This document shows, in pieces, positions 35,510 to 44,456 of a stretch of DNA of 64,000 nt. The translations under genes and the position numbers were made by a program. Under the pieces are notes generated by a model. It saw nothing but the letters and a program-made list of their open reading frames with translations. It did not search any database and was not told the origin of the DNA. The DNA lies in contig OY282386.1 in the NCBI GenBank assembly GCA_958295945.1, positions 806,001-870,000 on the forward strand, written 5' to 3'. The stretch comes from Candidatus Poribacteria bacterium. GTDB lineage: Bacteria; Poribacteria; WGA-4E; WGA-3G. How positions within the stretch are numbered: the stretch's first letter is position 1; each line of letters starts with the position of its first letter.

Positions 35510-35773
35510 ATGGCATTTCTTGTCTATGTTCTTAGCCTAGTACTTGACGTTTACATTTTCATCGTATTTGTAAATGTAATACTCTCATGGATAGTATTTG
35601 GAATACAAAATGATATTATACGACAAATCTATTCGTTCACAGGACAACTTGTTGATCCTATTCTACAACCAATCCGAAAACTAATGCAACCAGTGAGTAG
35701 AAATATTGGTGTCGATTTCTCACCGATGGTGTTATTGTTCTTATTATATTTTTTGAAGCAATTATATCACTAA
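35510..35773 (+). CDS. yggT: YggT family membrane protein
   Basis: An 87-aa protein with two hydrophobic segments (LVYVLSLVLDVYIFIVFVNVILSW and MVLLFLLYFLKQL) separated by the conserved VDPILQPIRKLMQPV and IGVDFSPMV. YggT proteins are conserved between proC and cell-division or ileS genes in many bacteria and may act in ion transport or envelope integrity. It lies 17 bp after proC. Confidence 0.9.
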   Translation: MAFLVYVLSLVLDVYIFIVFVNVILSWIVFGIQNDIIRQIYSFTGQLVDPILQPIRKLMQPVSRNIGVDFSPMVLLFLLYFLKQLYH

Positions 35774-35861
35774 ATTCTCCTAAAAAGGAATTATTTAAGT
35801 TACAACTGTGATTTGAGTATGATTGCATTGTCAAAACAGACTTTATAGTGACAGTATCTAT

Positions 35862-38426
35862 ATGAAACAGAAAAAGAATTCAAATAAAAACTCAACTGCA
35901 ACTCGGTCTGGTTGCAAATCAATACAAAAGAACGATGTTTCTGCTCCCACGGACAAGGTTCAACACAAATTACGTGAAACTGAAATACGCAAGTTGTGGG
36001 AAAAACGAAAGGTGTACAAGGTTGATGAAAAAACGACGGAGTTGCCAACTTATGTGATTCGTGAAATGCCGACACCAGTTCATAGACTAAATGCAGATAC
36101 GCTACGAAGAAAGATTTATCAAGATGTATTCCTAAAGTACGAAACGATGCAAGGACATACAGTTGCTTATGCACCACTTTGGGAAACTTTCCCGTTTAGC
36201 ATTGAAGCAAGTGTGATTAGAGAGAATAATACAGATTCATCAGGCAATATAATCAGTTTTAGAAAAAAGTGCCGTCAATTATATAGTGAGAGTCTAAAAT
36301 TACAACAACACAAGTTAAAAAATCTAGGTATTTTTGCAGATTGGAGTTCTGCTGACAAAACTTTGGAGGCACGTTACGAAACTAAACTATTCAGTTTCTT
36401 TGATAGACTAAGGGATTCAAAATATCTGCAAGATGAACTTAAACTCAGTCATTGGTGTCCCAATTGTGTCTCTCCATTAGAACCAGGCCAGACAGTTACA
36501 CCTGTTTCTACAAATGTCTTATATACTTATGTCAAATTCCCATTCAACGCTGGTTTTGAAGAGTTTGGTAGAGAAATATATTTTGCCATACGATTTCCTA
36601 TGAATCAATTATGGGAGATTGCAGGCACTATAGGTATTGGCATTTATGAAAACACTCAATTTTGTCTGACTGAGTTTGATAACCATTATCTCATCTTTGC
36701 AGAACCACAACTGAAGCAATTTGTAAAACCAAATTCTAAAGAAAAGACTGTTCCCAAACTTATTGCCAAATTAAATGCAAAACAACTCAATAATTGCACT
36801 CTTTCACACCCACTATTTTCACTGACTGACCTTCCGTTTTTTATAATACCAGAGGAAATTATTGAAAACGTATCTGATCCATCAGAAATAAGAAAACTAA
36901 AAGATGGCATCATTCCACTTAATCCTGCACATCATACGCTGAGTCATAACATTTTTAATGTATTACCAAATATTCGTAACGCGATTGATGCCAAGTTTTT
37001 ATCATCTACATCAACAACACCTATATTTGATGAAACGGGTAGGTTTACAGAAGATGCGGATTCTCTATGTGGTTTATACCTACACAACGCAATACATTTT
37101 ATTACAGATGAGTTGGAAAGTCGTCAATGCTTGATTACAGAACGAAAACGGAAGATTGAGAATCTTGAATGTCAACATTGCAACGGGATATCTGTTCTAC
37201 GCCCTTTCCGTCATTGGACCTTTACCACATCCTCTGTAGGTGTTTCTGACGAAATTACTACAACTCCAGAATATTGGGAACACTATGATGAGTATATCCG
37301 TAATGACATTAAAGATGAAATGATGAGTGTATCCGATATGCAAATATCATCGCAGAGACAGTGGGGGATTCCTCTACCTGTGCTAAGATGTGACAACTGC
37401 AATCACCTTATCACTGATAAAAAAATACTTCGGACAGTTCGAAGTTCAATTAGACGAGGATCTGAACATTGGTTCCGACTTAGTGTTGAAGAGCTGTTAC
37501 CTACAGATGCAACCTGTATGAACTGTCAATCTAAGGATTTTCGGAAAGAGTCAACATACATAGAGAGTTATTTTGCTAACTTGCTTCAAACACTTGACAT
37601 ATCAGACTTTAAGAAATCCACTCTTGAGACCACTAACAATATTGCATTTGTACCAAGAACGCCATTTATAAAGTGGTTAGGTGAATTGAGTGTGTTGGCT
37701 GTATCGCTTCAACTCAGCAGACCTTCTAAAGAGAGTCACCCATTTAAACACTTAAAACTAAATGAAATTGATGAAGTAGTATGGGAAACTGAAATTCAAG
37801 ACAGTATATTAGAGAAATATCCAGCCGATATAATCAGATTATTATCAATTTCTCCTGATATACACCAAATTCCTCTGGAAAACGCAGCAATAGAACAACT
37901 TGAAACATTACTAGAAAAACACTATCATAATTATGAAGCTCTAAAAGAGACATTCAATCAGGTTGTGGAGATATTATCTGGTTTTAAGAAGACTGCAAAG
38001 AAAAATCAGCAAACATTTTTAAATGAAAGCAATGGAAAGGACTATGACAAACTTCAGAAACATGATACACTTGCTATATTGATAACACATCAACTCTTAG
38101 TACATCTTCAAGAGGTATATGAAAAGAATGATTTTTACAAGATGTGGGTATTGATGTTTGAATTTTGTCAATCAGAATTGACTTTTTACCTAAATCTATG
38201 TAAAACAGACAAATCTGATTCTGTATCTATTGCACTTACTTCAATTCTAAAAGCACTACTACAACGGATTGCTCCCATTCTCCCTTACTTAGCTGAAGAG
38301 TTTTACACAGAAGTGTTCTCAACTGAAACAAGCATTTTTGAAGAAAAGTGGTACCACATTCCACTTATTAATGATGAAATTAATATAAATGATGAGTGGG
38401 AATCACTAAAGCAATCTGATAAATAA
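35862..38426 (+). CDS. Isoleucyl-tRNA synthetase-like protein lacking HIGH and KMSKS
   Basis: About 854 aa from Met 35862, aligning by landmarks over the whole length of IleRS. Present: the Rossmann start (YQDVFLKYETMQGHTVAYAPLWETF), HWCPNCVSPLE (zinc Cys), an editing-domain-like part (NPAHHTLSH), ECQHCNG, RQWGIPLPV with CDNC, and an anticodon-binding helical domain ending PILPYLAEEFYTEVF. The HIGH site reads H-R-L-N (74-77), the W-D-C-H-G loop reads W-E-T-F-P, and the KMSKS loop reads V-V-W-E-T-E-I (about 639-645). The segment bearing the usual DQ-x-RGW is shortened. Adenylation activity is therefore very unlikely. It occupies the ileS slot between yggT and lspA, and has about 40 extra residues at the N-terminus. 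Confidence 0.8.
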   Translation: MKQKKNSNKNSTATRSGCKSIQKNDVSAPTDKVQHKLRETEIRKLWEKRKVYKVDEKTTELPTYVIREMPTPVHRLNADTLRRKIYQDVFLKYETMQGHTVAYAPLWETFPFSIEASVIRENNTDSSGNIISFRKKCRQLYSESLKLQQHKLKNLGIFADWSSADKTLEARYETKLFSFFDRLRDSKYLQDELKLSHWCPNCVSPLEPGQTVTPVSTNVLYTYVKFPFNAGFEEFGREIYFAIRFPMNQLWEIAGTIGIGIYENTQFCLTEFDNHYLIFAEPQLKQFVKPNSKEKTVPKLIAKLNAKQLNNCTLSHPLFSLTDLPFFIIPEEIIENVSDPSEIRKLKDGIIPLNPAHHTLSHNIFNVLPNIRNAIDAKFLSSTSTTPIFDETGRFTEDADSLCGLYLHNAIHFITDELESRQCLITERKRKIENLECQHCNGISVLRPFRHWTFTTSSVGVSDEITTTPEYWEHYDEYIRNDIKDEMMSVSDMQISSQRQWGIPLPVLRCDNCNHLITDKKILRTVRSSIRRGSEHWFRLSVEELLPTDATCMNCQSKDFRKESTYIESYFANLLQTLDISDFKKSTLETTNNIAFVPRTPFIKWLGELSVLAVSLQLSRPSKESHPFKHLKLNEIDEVVWETEIQDSILEKYPADIIRLLSISPDIHQIPLENAAIEQLETLLEKHYHNYEALKETFNQVVEILSGFKKTAKKNQQTFLNESNGKDYDKLQKHDTLAILITHQLLVHLQEVYEKNDFYKMWVLMFEFCQSELTFYLNLCKTDKSDSVSIALTSILKALLQRIAPILPYLAEEFYTEVFSTETSIFEEKWYHIPLINDEININDEWESLKQSDK

Positions 38427-38458
38427 AAAAGTAATAGTGATAAGATATTCAGGTAGTT

Positions 38459-38947
38459 ATGTCACCAATTCAATACTTTAAGAATATATTTCCATTAATC
38501 ATCGTAGCGATTCCATCATTAGCACTTGACATCATCACCAAACGTATGGTTCAGTTCAACATTCCTAAAGGGAGTGGTATCACAGTAATTGACGGTTTTT
38601 TTAATTTACGACACGATAGAAATACAGGAGCGGCATTCGGCATTTTATCTGACCAACGCACCCTATTGGTGATAATAACAATTGCAGCTTTACTTTTCAT
38701 TGTCATCTATTCGTTTAGATTTAGCCACAGTAGATGGATGCAAGTCTCATTAGGATTTCTTCTTGGTGGTGCAGTAGGAAATTTTATTGATAGAATCTAT
38801 CTGGGAGAAGTGGTTGATTTCCTTCAGTTTGGGATTGAAAGCAAAAGACTTTATTGGCCCACATTTAATGTCGCTGATATATCTGTATGTATCGGTGCTG
38901 GTATGCTTATCGTGTATCTCTTTAAGGTGCAAAACACTGAAAACTGA
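38459..38947 (+). CDS. lspA: Lipoprotein signal peptidase
   Basis: A 162-aa inner-membrane aspartic peptidase that cleaves prolipoprotein signal peptides. Four hydrophobic segments are present. The conserved N-x-G-x-A-F-G site is seen in RHDRNTGAAFGIL. The catalytic Asp pair lies in GGAVGNFIDRIYLGEVVDFLQF and WPTFNVADISVCIG. It follows the IleRS-like gene, as in many genomes where ileS precedes lspA. Confidence 0.97.
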   Translation: MSPIQYFKNIFPLIIVAIPSLALDIITKRMVQFNIPKGSGITVIDGFFNLRHDRNTGAAFGILSDQRTLLVIITIAALLFIVIYSFRFSHSRWMQVSLGFLLGGAVGNFIDRIYLGEVVDFLQFGIESKRLYWPTFNVADISVCIGAGMLIVYLFKVQNTEN

Positions 38948-39013
38948 AAATCAGAACTAAGAACTACCATTTACCAAAATTCACATATCTTTAGAAATAA
39001 CTAGGGGTAAGCA

Positions 39014-39571
39014 ATGTTCAAATCATGCATTAGGATATTTACAATCTCTATAGTCTGTTTTCTCTTTATTATTCCTCATTTACAAGCTCAAAAACAAGAA
39101 ACGCCTCATGAAGAATATAGTGAAAGTGCTCTTCGCCGTTTTGAAATAGTAACTTTGAGCTCTCTACCTTTCACTGCGGTGCATAGTTATTTGGGGGTTC
39201 GTGGTGTTAAGATGATACAGACAAATAAAATTGCACCAATATTGACTCCGCAGAATTATAGAGTGATGGGTATTAGTGCAGTTTCGCTATCACTTTTCAT
39301 AGGAATATGGGATTGGTTACATACCCGAAATGTTGATAGGTCAGCACCGAGTGTTCCCGGACGAGAGCCTTTAACGCCTCCCACTGAAGAGGAAGTTCCA
39401 CCCGATGGTACGCTTGCAGGTATGCCACGTTTAGGACCTCATGTGAACCTAAGTAACATCTCAACATTTATTGGTCACCCGCATGAATCTTTGACAAGAA
39501 ACCAGCTGAACATGTGGGCAAATGATCCACCAGTAGGCATAGCCATTCCACTGCTTGAAATTCGATTTTAA
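39014..39571 (+). CDS. Exported protein of unknown function
   Basis: A 185-aa protein. It has a signal peptide (IFTISIVCFLFIIPHLQAQ, about residues 8-26), a hydrophobic pair (FEIVTLSSLPFTAVHSYLGV and VMGISAVSLSLFIGIWDWLH), and a Pro/Glu-rich C-terminal tail ending in aromatic-containing IPLLEIRF, which could be an outer membrane-type end. No family was recognised. It sits between lspA and fmt on the same strand. Confidence 0.6.
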   Translation: MFKSCIRIFTISIVCFLFIIPHLQAQKQETPHEEYSESALRRFEIVTLSSLPFTAVHSYLGVRGVKMIQTNKIAPILTPQNYRVMGISAVSLSLFIGIWDWLHTRNVDRSAPSVPGREPLTPPTEEEVPPDGTLAGMPRLGPHVNLSNISTFIGHPHESLTRNQLNMWANDPPVGIAIPLLEIRF

Positions 39572-39625
39572 TCTTTGGTAATACTGATAATTCAATGAAA
39601 GTAACATGTAGGTAGTTATCATAAT

Positions 39626-40600
39626 ATGCGTGTTCTGTTTATGGGCACAAGTGAATTTGCAATTCCAGCACTCACCACCTTAATTGCCCAAAATCTTGAA
39701 ATCATAGGAGTTATTACACAACCAGATCGTCCAAGCGGTAGAGGAAAAAAATTAAAGCCTACACCCGTGAAGGAGATCTCAGTAAAACATGACTTGCACG
39801 TGTATCAACCAGAAAGACTTAGAAAAAAAGAATCTGTAGAATATCTGAAACAACTTAATCCAGATGTCATGGTCGTTGCTGCTTTTGGTCAACTATTACC
39901 ACAAACAGTATTAGACATTCCACCTTGCGGGGTAATAAATATACACCCCTCTCTATTGCCAAAATACAGAGGAGCCGCTCCGATTCAATGGACACTAATT
40001 AATGGGGAGGAAGAAACGGGCGTAACACTAATGCTTTTGGATGCTGGTGAAGATACCGGTGACATTATCTGTATGGAGCGAATACCGATTCAACTTGAGG
40101 ATACTGCAGTTACATTACATCAAAAATTGGCAGACATTGGAGCAAGGTTATTGTTAGAAGTCCTATCTAACTTGCAACCAGGACAACCACCGTCAGCATC
40201 ACCTCAGAATCACGCAGAGGCAACGCATGCACCACGACTTACAAAAGACATTGGATGTATCAATTGGTCCGAGTCTTCAACCATAATCCATAATCTAATT
40301 AGAGGCACATCAGGCTGGCCAGGAGCATACACATTTTTTCGCGAAAACACATTGATCAAGATCATGCAAACTATACCATGTTGTTCAAAAGAAAATAAAC
40401 TGAATGAAAATTCCGGCACAATCAGGATAAATACTGAACAGGATCTATTTGTAAGTACTGCTAATGGAGAAATCCAGTTACTACAAGTTCAACCTGCAAC
40501 GAAAAAGGTTATGTCGGCAAAAGATTTTGTAAATGGATACCAACTAAAGACCGGTGAATGTTTTGTAAGCTCAGAATCAACCACTGATGGAAAGAAATAG
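39626..40600 (+). CDS. fmt: Methionyl-tRNA formyltransferase
   Basis: A 324-aa enzyme that formylates initiator Met-tRNA. The start RVLFMGTSEFAIPAL, the catalytic Asn/His block GVINIHPSLLPKYRGAAPIQWTLING, and the Asp in LMLLDAGEDTGDI are all intact. A C-terminal domain with VMSAKDFVNGYQLKTGE is present. It belongs to the plus-strand block with PASTA, rpe and rsmE downstream. Confidence 0.97.
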   Translation: MRVLFMGTSEFAIPALTTLIAQNLEIIGVITQPDRPSGRGKKLKPTPVKEISVKHDLHVYQPERLRKKESVEYLKQLNPDVMVVAAFGQLLPQTVLDIPPCGVINIHPSLLPKYRGAAPIQWTLINGEEETGVTLMLLDAGEDTGDIICMERIPIQLEDTAVTLHQKLADIGARLLLEVLSNLQPGQPPSASPQNHAEATHAPRLTKDIGCINWSESSTIIHNLIRGTSGWPGAYTFFRENTLIKIMQTIPCCSKENKLNENSGTIRINTEQDLFVSTANGEIQLLQVQPATKKVMSAKDFVNGYQLKTGECFVSSESTTDGKK

Positions 40601-40614
40601 GAACTTACTATGGG

Positions 40615-41580
40615 ATGAACAAACTGAATTCTATATTATGGGCAATGGTTAAGATTGCTATCTATTGCATGATCGTAATGGGTATTATCGGATTCTTAAC
40701 GGTATTCATTGTTATTCCTCAGTGGGTTAAGTCAACTGAAATATTGGTGCCAAATATTGTCGGTAAACATTACTATCAAGCTGCACCAGCACTTTCTGAA
40801 GTTGGACTAAGAATAGAAAATCCAATCATACAAGCAAGTAGTAGCGAACCCAAAGGGAATGTCATTGAGCAAGACCCGCTAGCAAATTCCAGTATAAAGC
40901 CGCACCATCCCGTAAAGATAACTGTCAGCATTGGTGCTGTATTATCTCCAATTCCATCAGTGATTGGTAAAATGGAGGATGCAGCTTATGAAACATTGCA
41001 ATCGGCAGGCTTTCGTCCCAATTCAATTGCTCGTGTTCACTCAACAAGATATTTGACCAACACAGTAATCGCTCAAAATCCTTCAGAAGGCACAGCAAAA
41101 GAACGTGGTCACCCAGTAGATTTATTAGTTAGTTTGGGTAGAAAACCTGAAGTTATCAAACTACCAAGCCTAAAGAACGAACTTGTCAACGACGTTTTAC
41201 CGGCACTTGAAGCAATAGGACTCAGCGTTGAAACAAAATATGCTCCACATCCTATAATTGAAAAAGGACGGATAATTGGACACAAACAACTGGTGCAAAT
41301 AGGTGATCTAATAACACTTGAGGTAAGCGGTAAGCGAGACATCACGGAAAATAGGGGTAGATGGTTAACTCATAAACATACCGTCAGCCAAGAGGGAAAC
41401 AAGGCACGTGATGTAAAGATCATTGTAGCAGATGAATATCAAGAAAGGACTGTATTAGAAGCACCTTATGCACCAGGAACAGTAATTGATTTGGAACAAA
41501 ATAGAATCAGAGTCTTTGGTTCAACACTTGTAATTGTGTTTGAAGATGGTAAGAAAATGTATGAACGTCAATATCAATGA
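40615..41580 (+). CDS. Membrane-anchored PASTA-domain protein
   Basis: A 321-aa protein with one N-terminal transmembrane segment (VKIAIYCMIVMGIIGFLTVFIVI) and three extracytoplasmic PASTA repeats at about residues 44-106, 108-175 and 177-240 (each with a GLRIE or GFRP-like turn and V-I-x-Q-x-P). A C-terminal region of about 80 residues has strands but no recognised domain. PASTA repeats bind peptidoglycan fragments or beta-lactams in kinases and penicillin-binding proteins; no kinase domain is present here. A location between fmt and rpe is commonly seen. Confidence 0.85.
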   Translation: MNKLNSILWAMVKIAIYCMIVMGIIGFLTVFIVIPQWVKSTEILVPNIVGKHYYQAAPALSEVGLRIENPIIQASSSEPKGNVIEQDPLANSSIKPHHPVKITVSIGAVLSPIPSVIGKMEDAAYETLQSAGFRPNSIARVHSTRYLTNTVIAQNPSEGTAKERGHPVDLLVSLGRKPEVIKLPSLKNELVNDVLPALEAIGLSVETKYAPHPIIEKGRIIGHKQLVQIGDLITLEVSGKRDITENRGRWLTHKHTVSQEGNKARDVKIIVADEYQERTVLEAPYAPGTVIDLEQNRIRVFGSTLVIVFEDGKKMYERQYQ

Positions 41581-41636
41581 AACCTTATCTCAATTAATAT
41601 CAAGTCTAACAATTTGAATGTAGTTTATGAAACCCT

Positions 41637-42308
41637 ATGAAACATAATAAAAGCGTTACACCTAAAATCGCACCCTCATTATTAGCAGCAGACTTCAGTC
41701 GTTTTGGCGAAGAAGTGGATCGTGTCGTTGCTGCAGGAGCAGACCTACTCCATTTTGATGTGATGGATGGGGATTTTGTGCCAAACTTTGGACTAAGTCC
41801 ATTGATGATTGACGCAGTTCGCTCAAAAACTGAAGTGCCGTTTGATGTTCATATTATGGTCACACATCCATTAAGATATATTGACGCATTAGTAGATGCA
41901 GGATCAGATATGATCACATTTCATATTGAAAGTGATGATGAACCTTATGCTATAATATCAGTAATCAAAGCGCACAACTTAAAGGTCGGTATCGCCTTTT
42001 CACCGAAAACAAGCTGTGATGAAATTATTCCTTTTCTATCAGATATTGACTTGGTTTTACCGATGAGTGTTGAACCGGGATTTGGTGGACAATCATTCTT
42101 ACCAGATACATTTGAGAAGATTGAGCGGATACATCAAGAGATTAAGGATATGGATGTTCCACCTGAAATCTCGGTTGATGGAGGTGTGACACCAGAAATT
42201 GGTCCCGTTGCAGCAAGACATGGCGCAACAATTCTCGTCGCTGGTACAGCGATTTTTCGTTGTGAACACCCAGATGTTGTGATTGAAAAATTACGGACAA
42301 TAGAATAG
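41637..42308 (+). CDS. rpe: Ribulose-phosphate 3-epimerase
   Basis: A 223-aa TIM barrel that interconverts ribulose- and xylulose-5-phosphate in the pentose phosphate pathway. Motifs are APSLLAADFSRFGEEV, HFDVMDGDFVPNFGLSP, HIMVTHPLRYI, MSVEPGFGGQSFLP and EISVDGGVTPEIGP, containing the metal-binding His/Asp residues. It lies directly upstream of rsmE with a two-base gap. Confidence 0.97.
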   Translation: MKHNKSVTPKIAPSLLAADFSRFGEEVDRVVAAGADLLHFDVMDGDFVPNFGLSPLMIDAVRSKTEVPFDVHIMVTHPLRYIDALVDAGSDMITFHIESDDEPYAIISVIKAHNLKVGIAFSPKTSCDEIIPFLSDIDLVLPMSVEPGFGGQSFLPDTFEKIERIHQEIKDMDVPPEISVDGGVTPEIGPVAARHGATILVAGTAIFRCEHPDVVIEKLRTIE

Positions 42309-42310
42309 AT

Positions 42311-43060
42311 ATGGGTTCACACATTGTGAACAAGAAACTGATGCATACATTCTATGTTCCAAGAACTCAAATCTATGATGATAGCGCTACTGTTGTGGGT
42401 TCAGAACACCATCATCTGCGGAATGTGCTACGATTGAAGTTAGGGGAAACCATCAGGATTATTGATGGAGAAGGATCCGTTATTTCCGCAACAATAAGTA
42501 AGATCGACACTGAATTGACGTTCACCAAAACAGAAAAATTGGAATACCACGATAGAACTACACCGTCCATCACACTATTTCAAGGCATACCAAAACACGA
42601 TAAAATGGAATTGATTTTGCAAAAGACAACTGAGCTTGGTGTAACTCAGATTGTTCCAATAATAACAGAACGGTCTTTGCAGAAACCAAGTAAAAGCAGA
42701 TTAGAAAGATGGCACCGAATTATGCTCTCTGCTACGAAACAGTGTGGACGCGCCTGGATACCAGAACTAAATGAGATTCAGACCTTACAAGGTTGTTTAG
42801 ATGCAATACATACTTATGATTGTGCAGTTATATTCTGGGAAATAGAATCTGAAAGACACATTCAATCTGTGTTGAGAAAGCATCCAGAAGTCAAAACAAT
42901 CGCACTAATAGTTGGTCCAGAAGGTGGATTTACTGACGATGAAGTGAAAGACATTATAGAAAAGGGTTGTATCCCAGTGAAAATCGGATCAACCATATTG
43001 AGAACAGAAACCGCAGCAATTGCTGGGATGGCTATGACAGTTTATGAATACAAACTCTGA
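42311..43060 (+). CDS. rsmE: 16S rRNA (uracil-1498-N3)-methyltransferase
   Basis: A 249-aa SPOUT-type methyltransferase. The N-terminal PUA-like part contains EHHHLRNVLRLKLGETIRI. The knotted C-terminal half contains KHDKMELILQKTTELGVTQIVPI, ERSLQKPSKSRLERWHRI, and the S-adenosylmethionine loop LIVGPEGGFTDDEV with LRTETAAIAGMA. It overlaps mtaB by 17 bp. The start may be ATG 42311 or the Met ten codons later. Confidence 0.95.
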   Translation: MGSHIVNKKLMHTFYVPRTQIYDDSATVVGSEHHHLRNVLRLKLGETIRIIDGEGSVISATISKIDTELTFTKTEKLEYHDRTTPSITLFQGIPKHDKMELILQKTTELGVTQIVPIITERSLQKPSKSRLERWHRIMLSATKQCGRAWIPELNEIQTLQGCLDAIHTYDCAVIFWEIESERHIQSVLRKHPEVKTIALIVGPEGGFTDDEVKDIIEKGCIPVKIGSTILRTETAAIAGMAMTVYEYKL

Positions 43061-44384
43061 GACCTCAAATACTATTAAAACTGCTAAACTCATAACTATG
43101 GGTTGTAAAGTAAATCAATATGATACGCAATCTATGCAGGAGACACTTGTCAGCAATGGATACGCGATAGTTGATGAAACTCAAACCGCAGACCTATATC
43201 TGATTAACACATGCACAGTAACAAATGCTGCCGACCAAAAGGCAAGACAAGCTGTTCGGAAAGCTATTCGGCAGAATCCCAATGCTGAAGTTCTGGTTAC
43301 TGGTTGCTATGCAGAGAGTGATAGAAAGGCTATTGAACAGATTCCTGGCGTGACCATAGTTTTCGGTAATCGTGAAAAAGCCGACTTCCAAACCTATATG
43401 GATAAGTTACATAGCAAAACAGAATTACAGATTCAACCTGTACAACACGATGCTGTCCGTGAACACGCGCGGTTTAGTGGAGGTGTTAGTAGTGCAGGAA
43501 AACGAACGCGTGCACTCATCAAAGTTCAGGATGGATGTAGTGCTTTTTGTACATACTGTATCATACCTTATGTGCGAGGCAGAATGACAAGCCGTCCACT
43601 TTTGGATATTGTTGATGAAGCAAAACGTATTGCAGAGAGTGGGATAAAGGAGATTGTAATTACTGGTGTGCATCTCGGTGCGTACGGACAAGACACAGGA
43701 AGAGACAAGGACATTGCTGATATTTTAGAACACATACACGGAATTGATGGAATTGAACGGATTCGTTTCAGTTCAATAGAACCGATGTATTTCCCCGATT
43801 TTCTCTCAGAAAGAATGTCTGCACTTCCCAAGTGTATGCCGCACTTTCACATACCAATTCAAGCTGGATCTGACAAAGTATTACGTGATATGCGGCGACG
43901 TTATACGACTGCACAATTCGCGCACCTTGTTGAAAATCTACGCTCACGTTTTACAGATGACGTAGGCATTACAACAGATATTATGGTTGGTTTCCCTGGG
44001 GAATCTGATGCTGATTTTAAAGAATCACTTAGATTCGTTGAAAAAATAGGATTTAGTCAATTACATGTCTTTCGTTACTCTCCACGCAAAGGCACACCTG
44101 CAGCCACATATTCCAATCAAATATCTTCTGAAGTTTCAGCCAGTAGAAGTCGTCAAATGATAGAATTGGGAAAAGAAATGAGTGAATCATTCCGCAAGCG
44201 TATGCTTGGAAAATATAAAAATGTCTTAGTCGAAGAAAGCAGAGAAGGTGATAAGAAACAACTTGCAGGTTTTACGGATAATTACCTAAGGGTTTTGATG
44301 GATGTTCCTGATTCCGCGATCAACAAAGTAATGAAGGTTAAGTTAACAAGTTCGGATAATAAATTTATTTATGGTATATGTTAA
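43044..44384 (+). CDS. mtaB: tRNA (t6A37) methylthiotransferase
   Basis: A 446-aa radical-SAM methylthiotransferase. The N-terminal MTTase domain is recognised by ITMGCKVNQYDTQSMQ, TCTVTNAADQKARQ and VTGCYAESD with three cluster Cys. The radical SAM motif is CSAFCTYCIIPYVRGR. A TRAM domain occupies about 380-445. The GCKVNQY form marks the MtaB branch rather than MiaB, which is encoded separately at 47925. The product is 2-methylthio-t6A in tRNA. Confidence 0.93.
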   Translation: MNTNSETSNTIKTAKLITMGCKVNQYDTQSMQETLVSNGYAIVDETQTADLYLINTCTVTNAADQKARQAVRKAIRQNPNAEVLVTGCYAESDRKAIEQIPGVTIVFGNREKADFQTYMDKLHSKTELQIQPVQHDAVREHARFSGGVSSAGKRTRALIKVQDGCSAFCTYCIIPYVRGRMTSRPLLDIVDEAKRIAESGIKEIVITGVHLGAYGQDTGRDKDIADILEHIHGIDGIERIRFSSIEPMYFPDFLSERMSALPKCMPHFHIPIQAGSDKVLRDMRRRYTTAQFAHLVENLRSRFTDDVGITTDIMVGFPGESDADFKESLRFVEKIGFSQLHVFRYSPRKGTPAATYSNQISSEVSASRSRQMIELGKEMSESFRKRMLGKYKNVLVEESREGDKKQLAGFTDNYLRVLMDVPDSAINKVMKVKLTSSDNKFIYGIC

Positions 44385-44456
44385 TCATCTTTGATACTAT
44401 GGTATATCTTAGGAGAAGAAGTAATTACGAACTACAATTTTATCGGAGGAAACAAC

